A DNA stretch of 64,000 bases from an uncultured Prevotellaceae bacterium (GTDB lineage Bacteria > Bacteroidota > Bacteroidia > Bacteroidales > Bacteroidaceae): the NCBI GenBank assembly GCA_902800185.1, contig CADCDK010000003.1:62001-126000 (forward strand). Reading direction: 5' to 3'. The notes under the pieces were generated by a model that saw only the letters and a program-made list of their open reading frames with translations, ran no database searches and was not told the origin of the DNA. The stretch's first letter is position 1. The number at the start of each line of letters is the position of its first letter. The translations under genes and the position numbers were made by a program. Shown piece after piece: positions 15,342 to 24,106 of this stretch.

Positions 15342-15815
15342 ATGAGACTCTATCACGGCTCTACCATTGATATTGCAAATATCGATATCGCCCTGTCGAA
15401 ACCCAATAAGGACTTTGGCCGCGCCTTCTATCTCTCTGACGACCGCCAACAGGCACAGGAGATGGCTCAGTTCCGCGCCGAGTTCGAGGAGACTGAACCA
15501 GTGGTCAACGTCTATGAGTTCGACGAGGTGCTCTTTCAGGAATTCCGTTACAAGCGTTTCGAAGCCTACACCGAGGAGTGGGCACACTTTGTCTATGACC
15601 ATCGCACCGAACCGCACGGACAGACGCTCCACGACTACGATATCGTCTATGGCCCCATTGCCAACGACCGCGTCGGCGCGCAGATTGCCCGCTACAAGCA
15701 GGGCTATATCACCTTCGACGAGTTCCTGCGCCGCATCCAGTACATCAAAGGCATCACTTTCCAATACGCCTTCTGCACCCAGCGGGCTATTGACAAACTC
15801 CAGAAAATAAAATGA
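15342..15815 (+). CDS. DUF3990 protein, probable ADP-ribosyltransferase-fold toxin-like protein
   Basis: A 157-residue soluble protein. The opening MRLYHGSTIDIANIDIALSK and the following KDFGRAFYLSDDRQQAQEMA are the DUF3990 hallmarks: a strand with Y-H-G-S, then D-F-G-x-x-F-Y. This resembles the H-Y-E class of ADP-ribosyltransferases, with His5 and Tyr of FYLS as NAD-binding residues; a Glu in the EFDEVLFQEF or VYGPIAND region could be the third. Activity is inference. It is the middle gene of a tight three-gene cassette: strong SD upstream, and a 4-bp ATGA overlap with the next gene. That coupling, and the small DUF3791 neighbour, look like a toxin flanked by antitoxin candidates. Confidence 0.7.
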   Translation: MRLYHGSTIDIANIDIALSKPNKDFGRAFYLSDDRQQAQEMAQFRAEFEETEPVVNVYEFDEVLFQEFRYKRFEAYTEEWAHFVYDHRTEPHGQTLHDYDIVYGPIANDRVGAQIARYKQGYITFDEFLRRIQYIKGITFQYAFCTQRAIDKLQKIK

Positions 15816-16042
15816 ACGTATCGCAGGCAGAATTTCAGAACATGAAGGAGGAAATCGTAAAAGACCTCATTGCCCGTCTGATGGACGAGCGCGGTCTCAC
15901 GATGCAGCAGGCCTTCGATGCCGTCTATACCTCGCGCCTCTTCGAGAAACTCAACGACCCCAAGACAGGCCTCTATTTCCAAAGTTCCGGCTACGTCTAT
16001 AGTTTTCTCGAAAGTGAACTGAAGAATACAGAGGGGCTATAA
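15812..16042 (+). CDS. Small protein of the DUF3791/DUF3990 cassette
   Basis: A 76-residue soluble protein, translationally coupled to the DUF3990 gene (ATGA overlap at 15812-15815). It has a helical first half (QNMKEEIVKDLIARLMDE, then LTMQQAFDAVYTSRLFEKL) and a C-terminal block DPKTGLYFQSSGYVYSFLES. I have a sense of similar small proteins beside DUF3990 genes but cannot name a family with certainty. It may be an antitoxin or accessory partner. The cassette ends with the hairpin at 16072-16114. Confidence 0.6.
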   Translation: MNVSQAEFQNMKEEIVKDLIARLMDERGLTMQQAFDAVYTSRLFEKLNDPKTGLYFQSSGYVYSFLESELKNTEGL

Positions 16043-16071
16043 AACATTATCAAGGTACAGACGAAAAAGAG

Positions 16072-16114
16072 ATTCGGGAGACCACGCTGGCGATTCAGCG
16101 GTGGTCTCCCGAAT
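16072..16114 (+). terminator. Long hairpin after the DUF3990 cassette, probable terminator
   Basis: The 14-bp arms at 16072-16085 and 16101-16114 are perfectly complementary, extended by gctg/cagc with one bulged G, and are followed by gttttat. The stem is stronger than needed for termination. Confidence 0.75.
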
Positions 16115-16179
16115 GTTTTATCATACGAGGAAAGGAGGATTCCCCCATCAAGAACGCTTAATCAAAACGTTAAACCTGC

Positions 16180-16202
16180 GACGCACTCATACGAAGTGCG
16201 TC
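16180..16202. other. 8-bp inverted repeat in the gltD-side gap
   Basis: gacgcact (16180-16187) and agtgcgtc (16195-16202) are separated by 7 bp. Nothing else was recognised between 16115 and 16238. It may be a small palindromic repeat or an operator; no flanking promoter was seen. Confidence 0.35.
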
Positions 16203-16238
16203 CGACAGACTGGCATGACCACCTTGTAGGTTGGACAT

Positions 16239-16272
16239 AAAAAAGGAGCATCCCCATGTGTGGGGTGCTCCT
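16239..16272 (-). terminator. Terminator of the ammonium-assimilation operon (after gltD)
   Basis: Reading the minus strand, an 11-bp stem with one bulge (arms near 16262-16272 and 16244-16255) is followed by TTTTTT at 16244-16239. It lies 42 bp beyond the gltD stop and closes the run of six minus-strand genes that starts at glnB. Confidence 0.85.
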
Positions 16273-16314
16273 CATTCGTGTAATACGTCGAGTAAAATCC
16301 TTGCGGAGGAAGGA

Positions 16315-17736
16315 CTACTTGATCTTACTGGAATACCAGTCGTGCAGGCGTTGGGCGGCTTGGAGTCCGCTTGCCATGGCCCGTACAACCAGCGAGGGAC
16401 CGTTCACGGCATCGCCGCACACGAAAACATTCTCGGGATACTGCGGGTGTTCGGGCTTCAGGAATCCCATGGCCAGCAAGACGATGTCGGCTTTGATGAC
16501 CTCGGGCTTGCCACGCTCCACCATCAGTGGACGGCCGCCCTTCGGGTTCGGTTGCCAGTCGATTTCCTGCACACGCACACCGGTGAGCTGTCCGTCTTTT
16601 CCCAAGAACTCTAACGTGTTGATGTTCCAACGACGTGTACATCCTTCCTCGTGGCTACTGGTGGTCTTCAGCGTGCGGGGATAGGCAGGCCAGGGGTTCT
16701 GGGGATCCTCGGAGCCCTCAACGGGACGCGGCATGATTTCTATTTGCGTGACGCTGCGACATCCCTGTCGATGAGCCGTACCGATACAGTCGCTACCCGT
16801 ATCACCGCCTCCGATCACTAACACATCCTTTCCCTTGCAGGTCACTCGTTCCTCGTTTTTCACCTCTATTCCTGCCAACACGCGGTTCTGTTGTGCCAGG
16901 AGATCAAGAGCGAAATAGATGCCTTTCAGCTCACGTCCGGGGGCGGGCAGGTCACGAGGTGTGGGCGTGCCCGTAGCAAGGAGAAGAGGAGTTCCATCCC
17001 ATCCTCCCTCTTGGGGGTGGAGACGTTCCAGCGCTGAATACAGCGTCTTCATACTCCACGTCTCTTCTCCCTGGGCTGAGATGGGGAGGGAGCTGCCATA
17101 GCAGAACTCGATGCCCGTCTGCTCCATCAGTCGGATGCGACGGTCGATGATGGCCTTGTTCAGTTTGAAGTTCGGGATGCCATAGCGTAGCAACCCGCCT
17201 GCGGCCTCGTTGCGCTCGAAGACCGTCACCCGATAGCCGTATTCCATCAGTCGCTGAGCCGCTGCCAGTCCTGCGGGTCCACTGCCGATGACGGCCACGG
17301 GAGCCCCGCCAGAAGTGTTGTCCGCCCTCCTTCCGCTTTCCACGAGGTCTTCAGCGAAAGCATGCTCTATGATGGCCGCCTCGTTCTCGCGGTTGGTGGT
17401 GGGGATATGTGCCATGCGGTTCAGCACGCAGGATTTCTCACACAGTGCCGGGCATACCCTTCCCGTGAACTCGGGGAAGGGATTGGTCTGCCTCAGCAGC
17501 TCGTATGCTAACTGCCAGTCGCCACGGCTGAGGGCATCGTTCCACTCTGGCGGTTTGTTGCCCAGCGGGCAAGCCCAGTGACAAAACGGGACGCCACAGT
17601 CCATACAGCGCGAGGCCTGCTGTCGGCGGTCATTGGAATTGAGAGTCTGTTCCACCTCTCCAAAGTCATGTATGCGGTCGTGGATTGGCCGGTATCCCGC
17701 CTCTTTGCGGGTAATTTCCAAAAATGCTCTTTCCAT
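16315..17736 (-). CDS. gltD: Glutamate synthase small (beta) subunit
   Basis: A 473-residue GltD. It takes electrons from NAD(P)H and feeds them to GltB for conversion of glutamine and 2-oxoglutarate to two glutamates. Seen in order: N-terminal Fe-S cysteines (CMDCGVPFCHWACP, CPALCEKSC), a Rossmann FAD site IGSGPAGLAAAQRL, and a second nucleotide site VIGGGDTGSDC, ending AMGFLKPE and CGDAVNGPSLVVRAM. It starts 4 bp after the gltB stop, so coupling is tight. Compared with my memory of the family, the stretch around residues 215-250 (ISAQGEETWSMKTL and LHPQEGGWDGTPLLLATG) is enlarged and encoded by repeat-like DNA at about 16985-17095. Confidence 0.96.
   Translation of the reverse strand: MERAFLEITRKEAGYRPIHDRIHDFGEVEQTLNSNDRRQQASRCMDCGVPFCHWACPLGNKPPEWNDALSRGDWQLAYELLRQTNPFPEFTGRVCPALCEKSCVLNRMAHIPTTNRENEAAIIEHAFAEDLVESGRRADNTSGGAPVAVIGSGPAGLAAAQRLMEYGYRVTVFERNEAAGGLLRYGIPNFKLNKAIIDRRIRLMEQTGIEFCYGSSLPISAQGEETWSMKTLYSALERLHPQEGGWDGTPLLLATGTPTPRDLPAPGRELKGIYFALDLLAQQNRVLAGIEVKNEERVTCKGKDVLVIGGGDTGSDCIGTAHRQGCRSVTQIEIMPRPVEGSEDPQNPWPAYPRTLKTTSSHEEGCTRRWNINTLEFLGKDGQLTGVRVQEIDWQPNPKGGRPLMVERGKPEVIKADIVLLAMGFLKPEHPQYPENVFVCGDAVNGPSLVVRAMASGLQAAQRLHDWYSSKIK
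16985..17095 (-). repeat. Candidate in-frame repeat insertion in gltD
   Basis: Minus-strand DNA here contains ctccctccccatctc with a later agggagaaga, then ccacccccaagagggagg, two palindrome-like G/C-rich blocks of the kind found as intergenic repeats in Bacteroidota. They encode loop residues between the FAD and NAD(P) regions. Assignment as an insertion needs alignment to other GltD proteins. Confidence 0.4.
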
Positions 17737-17740
17737 AGTC

Positions 17741-20700
17741 TTAATAATCTCTTTGCATGTCAGCGATTTTCTGTTGCAGTTTTCTCACTTGTTCCTCTTG
17801 CAGCACCCGTTTGTACTCGATGGGCACTACCATGATAAAGTCATCAATGTACCGCTGCCATTCATCGAGCATGCGGCGTGCCAGCTGAGACCCTGTATAG
17901 AGATAGTGCTGGCGGATGAGTTCATGCAGTTCCTTGCGGTACTGGGCCTCTTCGACAAGGTTGATTTCCACCATGTCCATGTTGCAGAAGTAGTCGAAGG
18001 TGTGCTTCGGATCCCACACATAGGCGATTCCACCACTCATACCTGCGGCAAAGTTGCGCCCTGTAGGTCCGAGCACGACCACTCTTCCGCCGGTCATGTA
18101 TTCGCAACAGTGGTCGCCGGCACCCTCGATGACTGCCACAGCACCCGAGTTGCGCACGCCGAAACGCTCGCCGACCTGTCCGTTGACATACAGCTCGCCA
18201 CTGGTGGCACCATAGAGTCCGGTATTGCCCGCGATGATATTGTCTTCGGCGGCAAAGCTCGACCGGATAGGCGGATGGATGGCTATGCGACCGCCGCTCA
18301 GTCCCTTGGCAAAATAGTCGTTGACCTCGCCCTCGAGCCTGAAGTCGATACCTGCGGCAAGGAAGGCACCGAAGCTTTGTCCGGCAGAGCCCTTGAACTT
18401 CACGTTCACCGTCTTGTCGGGCAATCCCGCCTCGCCATACCGCTTGGCGACGATACCGCTGAGCATGGCTCCTACGGTACGGTCGGTGTTCTTGATGGCG
18501 AAGTCCAGGTTCACCTCCTCCTTCCGCTCGATGGCAGGAGCAGCTCCTGTGAGCAGCCCATTGGTGAGGGAAGAGCGAAGCGGAGAAGAAACCTCTTGTA
18601 CCCCTTGAACCTTTTGAACTCCTTGAACTCCTGAAACTCCTTGAACCCCTTGAACTCCTTGAACTCCTGTGGCTCCCTGTCCTTCCTGATAAAGCAGTCG
18701 GCTGAAGTCGAGTTGCGCATACGGATGTTCGGCTGCGAACTTCACTCTCAGCTCCTCATCGATCAGCTCCGTATGTCCGACGATGTCGTTGAGACGGGTG
18801 TAACCCATCTCTGCCAAGTGCTCACGCACGTCCTGTGCAAGGAATGTGAAGTAGTTGACCAGATGTTCATAGTTTCCACGGAAGCGACGACGCAACTGTT
18901 CGTCTTGTGTTGCCACACCCATGGGACATGTATTGAGATTACACTTGCGCATCATCACACAGCCCAGTACGATGAGGGCTGCCGTACCGAAAGCGAACTC
19001 CTCGGCACCGAGCAGTGCCATGGCAATGATGTCGCGTCCGGTCTTCAGCTGTCCGTCCACCTGCAGTCTGACCCGATTGCGCAGTCCGTTCTTCACCAAC
19101 GTCTGCTGGGTCTCCGACAGGCCAATCTCCGGCGAGATGCCCGCAAAGCGCATGCTCGAGGCAGGCGAAGCACCTGTTCCACCCTCGGCACCACTGATGA
19201 CAATCAGGTCGGCCTTGGCCTTGGCGACACCGGCGGCGATGGTTCCCACGCCACTCTCTGCCACCAGCTTCACCGAGACGGCAGCCTCGGGATTGACGTT
19301 CTTCAGGTCGAAGATGAGCTGTGCCAGGTCTTCTATCGAGTAGATGTCGTGATGGGGCGGCGGCGAGATGAGCGAGATGCCCGGGATGGAATGGCGGGTG
19401 CGGGCAATGACCTCATCGACCTTGAAGCCCGGCAGCTGTCCGCCTTCTCCGGGCTTGGCTCCCTGCGCAACCTTGATTTGTATTTCCTCGGCATTGGCCA
19501 GATACTCAGCTGTCACGCCGAAACGTCCTGATGCCACCTGCTTGGTCTTTGATGAAAGAGAGATGCCATCTACCGTCGCATGGAAACGCTCGCTCAGCTC
19601 ACCACCCTCGCCCGTGTTGGAACGTGTACCCAACTTGTTCATGGCGAGTGCCATGGCCTCATGAGCCTCCTTGGAGAGTGCGCCAAACGACATGGCACCC
19701 GTGACGAAGTGCTTCACGATCTCGCTCACCGGTTCCACCTTGTCTATATCAATCGGATTCCGACGGAAACCGAAGAAATCACGAATGAAAAGCGGAGAGG
19801 AGGAAGCCAGACGGCAGAACTCCTTGTACTTCTCGTAGTTGCCCGTGCGGGTAGCCAGTTGCAACGTGGCGATGGTCTCGGGATTCCAGGCATGCAGGAT
19901 GCCGTCGCGCCGCCACTGGAACTGTCCGTGGTTGGGCAGTATCTCCTGTTTCGCCACAGAGCGCATGGCAATGGCATCCTGTGCAATCTTTTCCAGTCCG
20001 ATACCGCCGATGGTAGAGGTTTCGGTGCCGAAGTAGTCGCGCAAGAGTTGTTCGGAGAGGCCGATGCTCTCGAAGATCTTGGCACCCCGATAGGAACGGA
20101 TGGTAGAGATGCCCATCTTCGCCATGATCTTGAAGAGACCCTTCTTCATCGCCTTGATGTAGTTGGCCTCTGCTGTGGAATAGTCTTCCTGAATCTGATG
20201 GCGGCACACCAGGTCGTTGAGCGTGGCGTATGCCAGATAGGGGCATAGCGCCGACGCACCGTAACCGAGCAGCAATGCCGCATGCATCACCTCGCGTATC
20301 TCACCACTCTCCACGATGAGGGCGGTCTGCACACGCTTCCCCACGGAGATGAGATAGTGGTGTACGGCAGAGACAGCCAGGAGGGAGGGGATGAAGAAGG
20401 TTTCCTCCTGCCCTTCTCCTCGGGGAAGGAGCTCCACCTTGTCTGTCAGGATGATGTAGTTGTAGCCGTCGTCCACAGCCTTCTCTGCATTCTTGCAGAG
20501 CTTGTCGAGTGCGTTCCGCAGACTTTCCTCAGCCTTCTGGAAGCCACTCTCCTCGCCTTTGGAAGAGGGGACGGTGGTGAGGTCAAATGTCATCGGAAGC
20601 TTGATGGTATTGAAGCCTTTGTACTTGATGTTACAAAGGATATCGAGTTGTGTGTTGGTCAGGATGGGGTGCGGCAGTCGCACCATCTTGCAGTTGGACT

Positions 20701-22324
20701 CGCTGGGACTGAGGATGCCCGTGCCCACACGTCCGATGTATTCGGTGAGTGACATGACAAGGTTCTCACGGATGGAGTCGATGGCAGGGTTCGTGACCTG
20801 CGCAAACTGCTGACGGAAGTAGTTGAAGAACACTTGCGGACGGTCGGAGAGCACAGCCAACGGGGTATCATTGCCCATGGAGGCGGTAGGCTCCTGTCCT
20901 TTGGTACACATGGGGATGAGCGTCTTCTCAATGTCCTCGCGTCCGTAACCGAACTGCAGCTGTCGGGCACGCAGGTCTGACACGCTGTTGTCCACGTGGC
21001 GACCGGAGCGCAGTTTCTCCAGCTGTATGCGATTGGTGGAGAGCCATTGGCGATAGGGATGTTCCGAAGCCAACTGCTGCTTGATTTCCCCGTCGTAGTA
21101 GATTTTCCCCTCCTGGGTGTCCACAAGGAGCATCTTACCCGGTTGCAGACGACCTTTCTCGGCCACGTCAGACGGGTCGAAGTCAATCACGCCTGCCTCC
21201 GAAGCCACAACCATCATATCACTATGGGTGATGGTGTATCGGGCGGGGCGCAGACCATTGCGGTCGAGCATGCCACCCGCAAAGCGACCGTCGCTGAAGA
21301 GCAGCGCCGCAGGACCGTCCCAAGGCTCCATCAGGATGGAATTGTATTCGTAGAAGGCCTTCAGGTCTTCGGAGATAGGATTCTTGTCGTTGAAAGACTC
21401 GGGCACCAGTACGGCCATGGCATGCGGCAGCGAAAGACCGCTCATGACGAAGAACTCGAGTACATTGTCCAAGGAGGCCGAGTCGGACATGCCGGGCTGC
21501 ACGATGGGAGACACCTCGCGAGACACCTGTAGCACGCTCTCACGGGCTTTCATCCAGGCACGGTTGCCCCGGATGGTGTTGATCTCGCCGTTGTGTGCCA
21601 ACAGGCGGAACGGCTGCGCCAGACTCCACGTGGGGAAGGTGTTGGTGGAGAAGCGGGAATGCACCAGTGCCAGTCCGCTGGTGAAATAAGGATTCGACAA
21701 ATCGGGATAGTACTGCCTCACCTGCATCGACGAGAGCATGCCCTTATAGACAAGGTTCTTCGACGAGAGCGAACAGATGTAGAACTGCGTGAGGAGTGAG
21801 GGATGGGGCGTATGGAGGGTTGCCACACGGTTCTCAATCCGTTTGCGAATGGTATAGAGCATCAGCTCGAAGGTGGGAACCTGGTCATCGTGTACGCCGG
21901 TAATGAAGATCTGGCGGATGTCGGGTTCCGTGGTACGAGCCTGATCGCCCAGACACTCCGGCGACGTGGGCACCGTGCGCAAGTGCATCAACTGCAGTCC
22001 CTCGCGCTCAATCTCCTCAATCATAATACTCAGTATCTGCTGTTGCAGTGCCTCGTCCTTGGGCAGGAACACCATGCCCGTACCGTATTTTCCTTTTTCG
22101 GGGACAGGAATGCCCTGAAGGAGGATGAACTCATGGGGTATCTGCAGCATGATGCCCGCACCGTCGCCGTCTTTCCCAACCTCTGCACCGCGATGGCGCA
22201 TGTTCTCCAAAACCTTCAAGGCATTGTCCACCAGTTCATGACTTTTGTTGCCATGTATGTTGACCACCATGCCTACACCGCAGGCATCGTGCTCGTATTC
22301 TTTTCTATATAGTCCCTTGCTCAT
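17741..22324 (-). CDS. gltB: Glutamate synthase large (alpha) subunit
   Basis: A 1,527-residue GltB. The N-terminal class-II amidotransferase domain has its Cys in HDACGVGMVV (Cys15, exposed after propeptide removal). A central domain, the FMN-binding synthase domain (KPGEGGQLPGFKVDEVIA, SPPPHHDIYSIEDLAQLIFD, SGAEGGTGASP) and the 3Fe-4S cluster motif CVMMRKCNLNTCP follow. The C-terminal beta-helix GXGXG domain ends near GGIAYVWDP. It lies in the operon asnB-gltB-gltD. Oddities: a GVQ tripeptide repeat (about residues 1218-1241) between the Fe-S region and the beta-helix, an extra ATLHTPHPSLLTQ near residue 170, and ELLPRGEGQEETFF near residue 635. These three look like in-frame repeat insertions in loops; the catalytic motifs are intact. 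Confidence 0.97.
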   Translation of the reverse strand: MSKGLYRKEYEHDACGVGMVVNIHGNKSHELVDNALKVLENMRHRGAEVGKDGDGAGIMLQIPHEFILLQGIPVPEKGKYGTGMVFLPKDEALQQQILSIMIEEIEREGLQLMHLRTVPTSPECLGDQARTTEPDIRQIFITGVHDDQVPTFELMLYTIRKRIENRVATLHTPHPSLLTQFYICSLSSKNLVYKGMLSSMQVRQYYPDLSNPYFTSGLALVHSRFSTNTFPTWSLAQPFRLLAHNGEINTIRGNRAWMKARESVLQVSREVSPIVQPGMSDSASLDNVLEFFVMSGLSLPHAMAVLVPESFNDKNPISEDLKAFYEYNSILMEPWDGPAALLFSDGRFAGGMLDRNGLRPARYTITHSDMMVVASEAGVIDFDPSDVAEKGRLQPGKMLLVDTQEGKIYYDGEIKQQLASEHPYRQWLSTNRIQLEKLRSGRHVDNSVSDLRARQLQFGYGREDIEKTLIPMCTKGQEPTASMGNDTPLAVLSDRPQVFFNYFRQQFAQVTNPAIDSIRENLVMSLTEYIGRVGTGILSPSESNCKMVRLPHPILTNTQLDILCNIKYKGFNTIKLPMTFDLTTVPSSKGEESGFQKAEESLRNALDKLCKNAEKAVDDGYNYIILTDKVELLPRGEGQEETFFIPSLLAVSAVHHYLISVGKRVQTALIVESGEIREVMHAALLLGYGASALCPYLAYATLNDLVCRHQIQEDYSTAEANYIKAMKKGLFKIMAKMGISTIRSYRGAKIFESIGLSEQLLRDYFGTETSTIGGIGLEKIAQDAIAMRSVAKQEILPNHGQFQWRRDGILHAWNPETIATLQLATRTGNYEKYKEFCRLASSSPLFIRDFFGFRRNPIDIDKVEPVSEIVKHFVTGAMSFGALSKEAHEAMALAMNKLGTRSNTGEGGELSERFHATVDGISLSSKTKQVASGRFGVTAEYLANAEEIQIKVAQGAKPGEGGQLPGFKVDEVIARTRHSIPGISLISPPPHHDIYSIEDLAQLIFDLKNVNPEAAVSVKLVAESGVGTIAAGVAKAKADLIVISGAEGGTGASPASSMRFAGISPEIGLSETQQTLVKNGLRNRVRLQVDGQLKTGRDIIAMALLGAEEFAFGTAALIVLGCVMMRKCNLNTCPMGVATQDEQLRRRFRGNYEHLVNYFTFLAQDVREHLAEMGYTRLNDIVGHTELIDEELRVKFAAEHPYAQLDFSRLLYQEGQGATGVQGVQGVQGVSGVQGVQKVQGVQEVSSPLRSSLTNGLLTGAAPAIERKEEVNLDFAIKNTDRTVGAMLSGIVAKRYGEAGLPDKTVNVKFKGSAGQSFGAFLAAGIDFRLEGEVNDYFAKGLSGGRIAIHPPIRSSFAAEDNIIAGNTGLYGATSGELYVNGQVGERFGVRNSGAVAVIEGAGDHCCEYMTGGRVVVLGPTGRNFAAGMSGGIAYVWDPKHTFDYFCNMDMVEINLVEEAQYRKELHELIRQHYLYTGSQLARRMLDEWQRYIDDFIMVVPIEYKRVLQEEQVRKLQQKIADMQRDY
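18601..18672 (-). repeat. Nine-bp in-frame tandem repeat inside gltB (GVQ repeat)
   Basis: Eight consecutive 9-bp units of the type ctccttgaa (plus strand) encode a GVQ-rich linker on the minus strand, interrupted by GVS, KVQ and EVS. The period is a multiple of three, so the frame is preserved. It sits exactly between the Fe-S region and the GXGXG domain of GltB. Confidence 0.9.
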
Positions 22325-22368
22325 TTTCTTTGTGATTGATTATGTTAAGACCTGAATCATCAATTTCC

Positions 22369-24054
22369 TTACTCGCCTTCGTGAACATCGGCCACGGCAC
22401 GTCCGCTGGGCTCGTTCATGTTGCGGAAGGCCTCGTCCCATGCCAGGGCCTCAGCCGTAGAGCAGGCCACGCTCGGCACACTCGGCACACTACGCGCGGC
22501 GCTGGCCGAAGGGAAGTGCTCGGAGAAGATCTGCCGATAGTAGTACTCCTCCTTGTTACGGGGAGGATTGATGGGGAACCTGTCGGCGGCATGGCGCATC
22601 TGCTCGTCGCTCACGGCGGCTGCCGTCACCTCCTTCAGGGTGTCAATCCACGAATATCCGACACCGTCAGAGAACTGTTCCTTCTGCCGCCACGTAATCT
22701 GTTCGGGCAGGAGGTCTTCAAACGCCTGTCTGACAATGCGCTTCTCAATGACATTGCCCTTGCACATCTTCAGGGCGGGATCGATATTCATGGCCACGTC
22801 GAGGAATTCCTTGTCAAGGAAGGGCACACGTCCCTCCACACCCCATGCCGCCAGACTCTTGTTGGCACGGAGGCAGTCGTAGAGATGAAGCTTCGAGAGC
22901 TTGCGCACCGTCTCCTCATGAAAAGCCTGGGGCGACGGGGCTTTGTGGAAATACAAGTAACCTCCGAAAATCTCGTCGGCACCTTCGCCCGAGAGTACCA
23001 TCTTGATGCCCATCGACTTGATGAAACGGGCCAGCAGATACATGGGGGTTGAGGCGCGGACGGTTGTCACGTCGTAGGTCTCAATATAATAGATCACATC
23101 ACGCAGGGCATCCAATCCCTCCTGGATGGTGTAGTTGATTTCATGGTGTACTGTGCCGAGATGGTCGGCCACCATGCGGGCCTTTGCCAGATCGGGCGCA
23201 CCTTTCAGGCCGATGGCAAACGAGTGCAGGCGAGGCCACCAAGCCTGGGTCTGACTGTCGTCTTCAACACGATGGCTTGCGTATTTCTTTGCGAGGGCGG
23301 AGATGACCGAAGAGTCCAAGCCTCCCGAGAGCAACACGCCGTAAGGCACATCACTCATCAGCTGACGGCGCACCGCACTTTCCAAGCCCGTGCGCAGCAA
23401 CGTGGTCTCGGTCCACGTTCTACACTCCTCATTCTTCGCTCCACACGCATCGGAACTGTCCATCCATTGCCGGTGATACCACCGCTGCAGTCCCGGATTC
23501 TCGCTCCAGTAGAAATGTCCCGGCGGGAACGGTTCGTAACGGTCGCATTGACCCTCCAGGGCCTTCAGCTCACTGGCCACATAGATGGTGCCATCCGTAT
23601 CGTCATACCCGATGTAGAGGGGAATGATGCCGATATGGTCCCTCGCGATGAGGAACGCGTCACGAGTGGCATCGTAGAGACAGAAGGCGAAGATGCCATT
23701 GAGCTCCTCGAGGAAACTGATGCCCTTGTCCCGATAGAGGGCAAGGATGACCTCACAGTCGGAACCTGTCTGAAACTGATACTTCCCTTCGTAATTCTTA
23801 CGAATGGACTGATGGTTGTAGATCTCGCCATTGACCGCCAACACCTGTTGCCGGTCGGGAGAATAAAGCGGCTGACCGCCTGACTCCGGGTCCACGATGC
23901 TCAGTCGCTCGTGGGCGAGGATTGCACTGCCACCGCAATAGATGCCCGACCAGTCGGGACCACGGTGACGCAGTTTCTTACTCATCCGCAACGCCTTCTG
24001 GCGCCAAGCGGGAGTTTGTTCATGAATGTTTAAGATTGCTGCAATTCCACACAT
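22369..24054 (-). CDS. asnB: Asparagine synthase (glutamine-hydrolysing)
   Basis: A 561-residue AsnB, making asparagine from aspartate, ATP and glutamine. The glutaminase domain begins MCGIAAILN with the catalytic Cys2 and has the RLSIVDPESGGQPLYS motif. The synthetase domain carries the ATP-pyrophosphatase loop LLSGGLDSSVIS near residue 238 and KMVLSGEGADEIFGGYLYFH near residue 350. It lies 44 bp ahead of gltB and 52 bp behind the outer-membrane barrel gene with no terminator between, so it belongs to the ammonium operon. Two segments look inserted: CGAKNEECRTW near residue 205 and a SVPSVPS repeat near the C-terminus. Confidence 0.95.
   Translation of the reverse strand: MCGIAAILNIHEQTPAWRQKALRMSKKLRHRGPDWSGIYCGGSAILAHERLSIVDPESGGQPLYSPDRQQVLAVNGEIYNHQSIRKNYEGKYQFQTGSDCEVILALYRDKGISFLEELNGIFAFCLYDATRDAFLIARDHIGIIPLYIGYDDTDGTIYVASELKALEGQCDRYEPFPPGHFYWSENPGLQRWYHRQWMDSSDACGAKNEECRTWTETTLLRTGLESAVRRQLMSDVPYGVLLSGGLDSSVISALAKKYASHRVEDDSQTQAWWPRLHSFAIGLKGAPDLAKARMVADHLGTVHHEINYTIQEGLDALRDVIYYIETYDVTTVRASTPMYLLARFIKSMGIKMVLSGEGADEIFGGYLYFHKAPSPQAFHEETVRKLSKLHLYDCLRANKSLAAWGVEGRVPFLDKEFLDVAMNIDPALKMCKGNVIEKRIVRQAFEDLLPEQITWRQKEQFSDGVGYSWIDTLKEVTAAAVSDEQMRHAADRFPINPPRNKEEYYYRQIFSEHFPSASAARSVPSVPSVACSTAEALAWDEAFRNMNEPSGRAVADVHEGE
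23418..23447 (-). repeat. In-frame repeat in asnB shared with the phosphoethanolamine transferase gene
   Basis: Plus-strand ttctacac, tcctcattc and cgctccacac occur in this order within 30 bp here and, with small gaps, within 47 bp at 2578-2624. The two genes are otherwise unrelated. Both copies are on the same strand relative to transcription and keep the reading frame. Confidence 0.55.
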
Positions 24055-24106
24055 AATGTTATTTTTATTGGTTGGGTTAAGTGTGATTATTCAAGAGTCT
24101 TTGGAC

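Noticed and set aside
15342..15815. Mobile element carrying the DUF3990 cassette
   Set aside because: No transposase, integrase, terminal repeats or tRNA attachment site nearby; codon use looks like the neighbours.
18601..18672. Frameshift or assembly error in gltB
   Set aside because: The frame is continuous on both sides and the 9-bp period keeps it; the conserved domains flank the repeat intact.
20996..21532. Long open frame opposite gltB (plus strand)
   Set aside because: It is the complement of the conserved amidotransferase region of gltB. The protein has no family features and the codon pattern belongs to the other strand. Many similar open frames lie opposite gltB, the giant gene and glnN.
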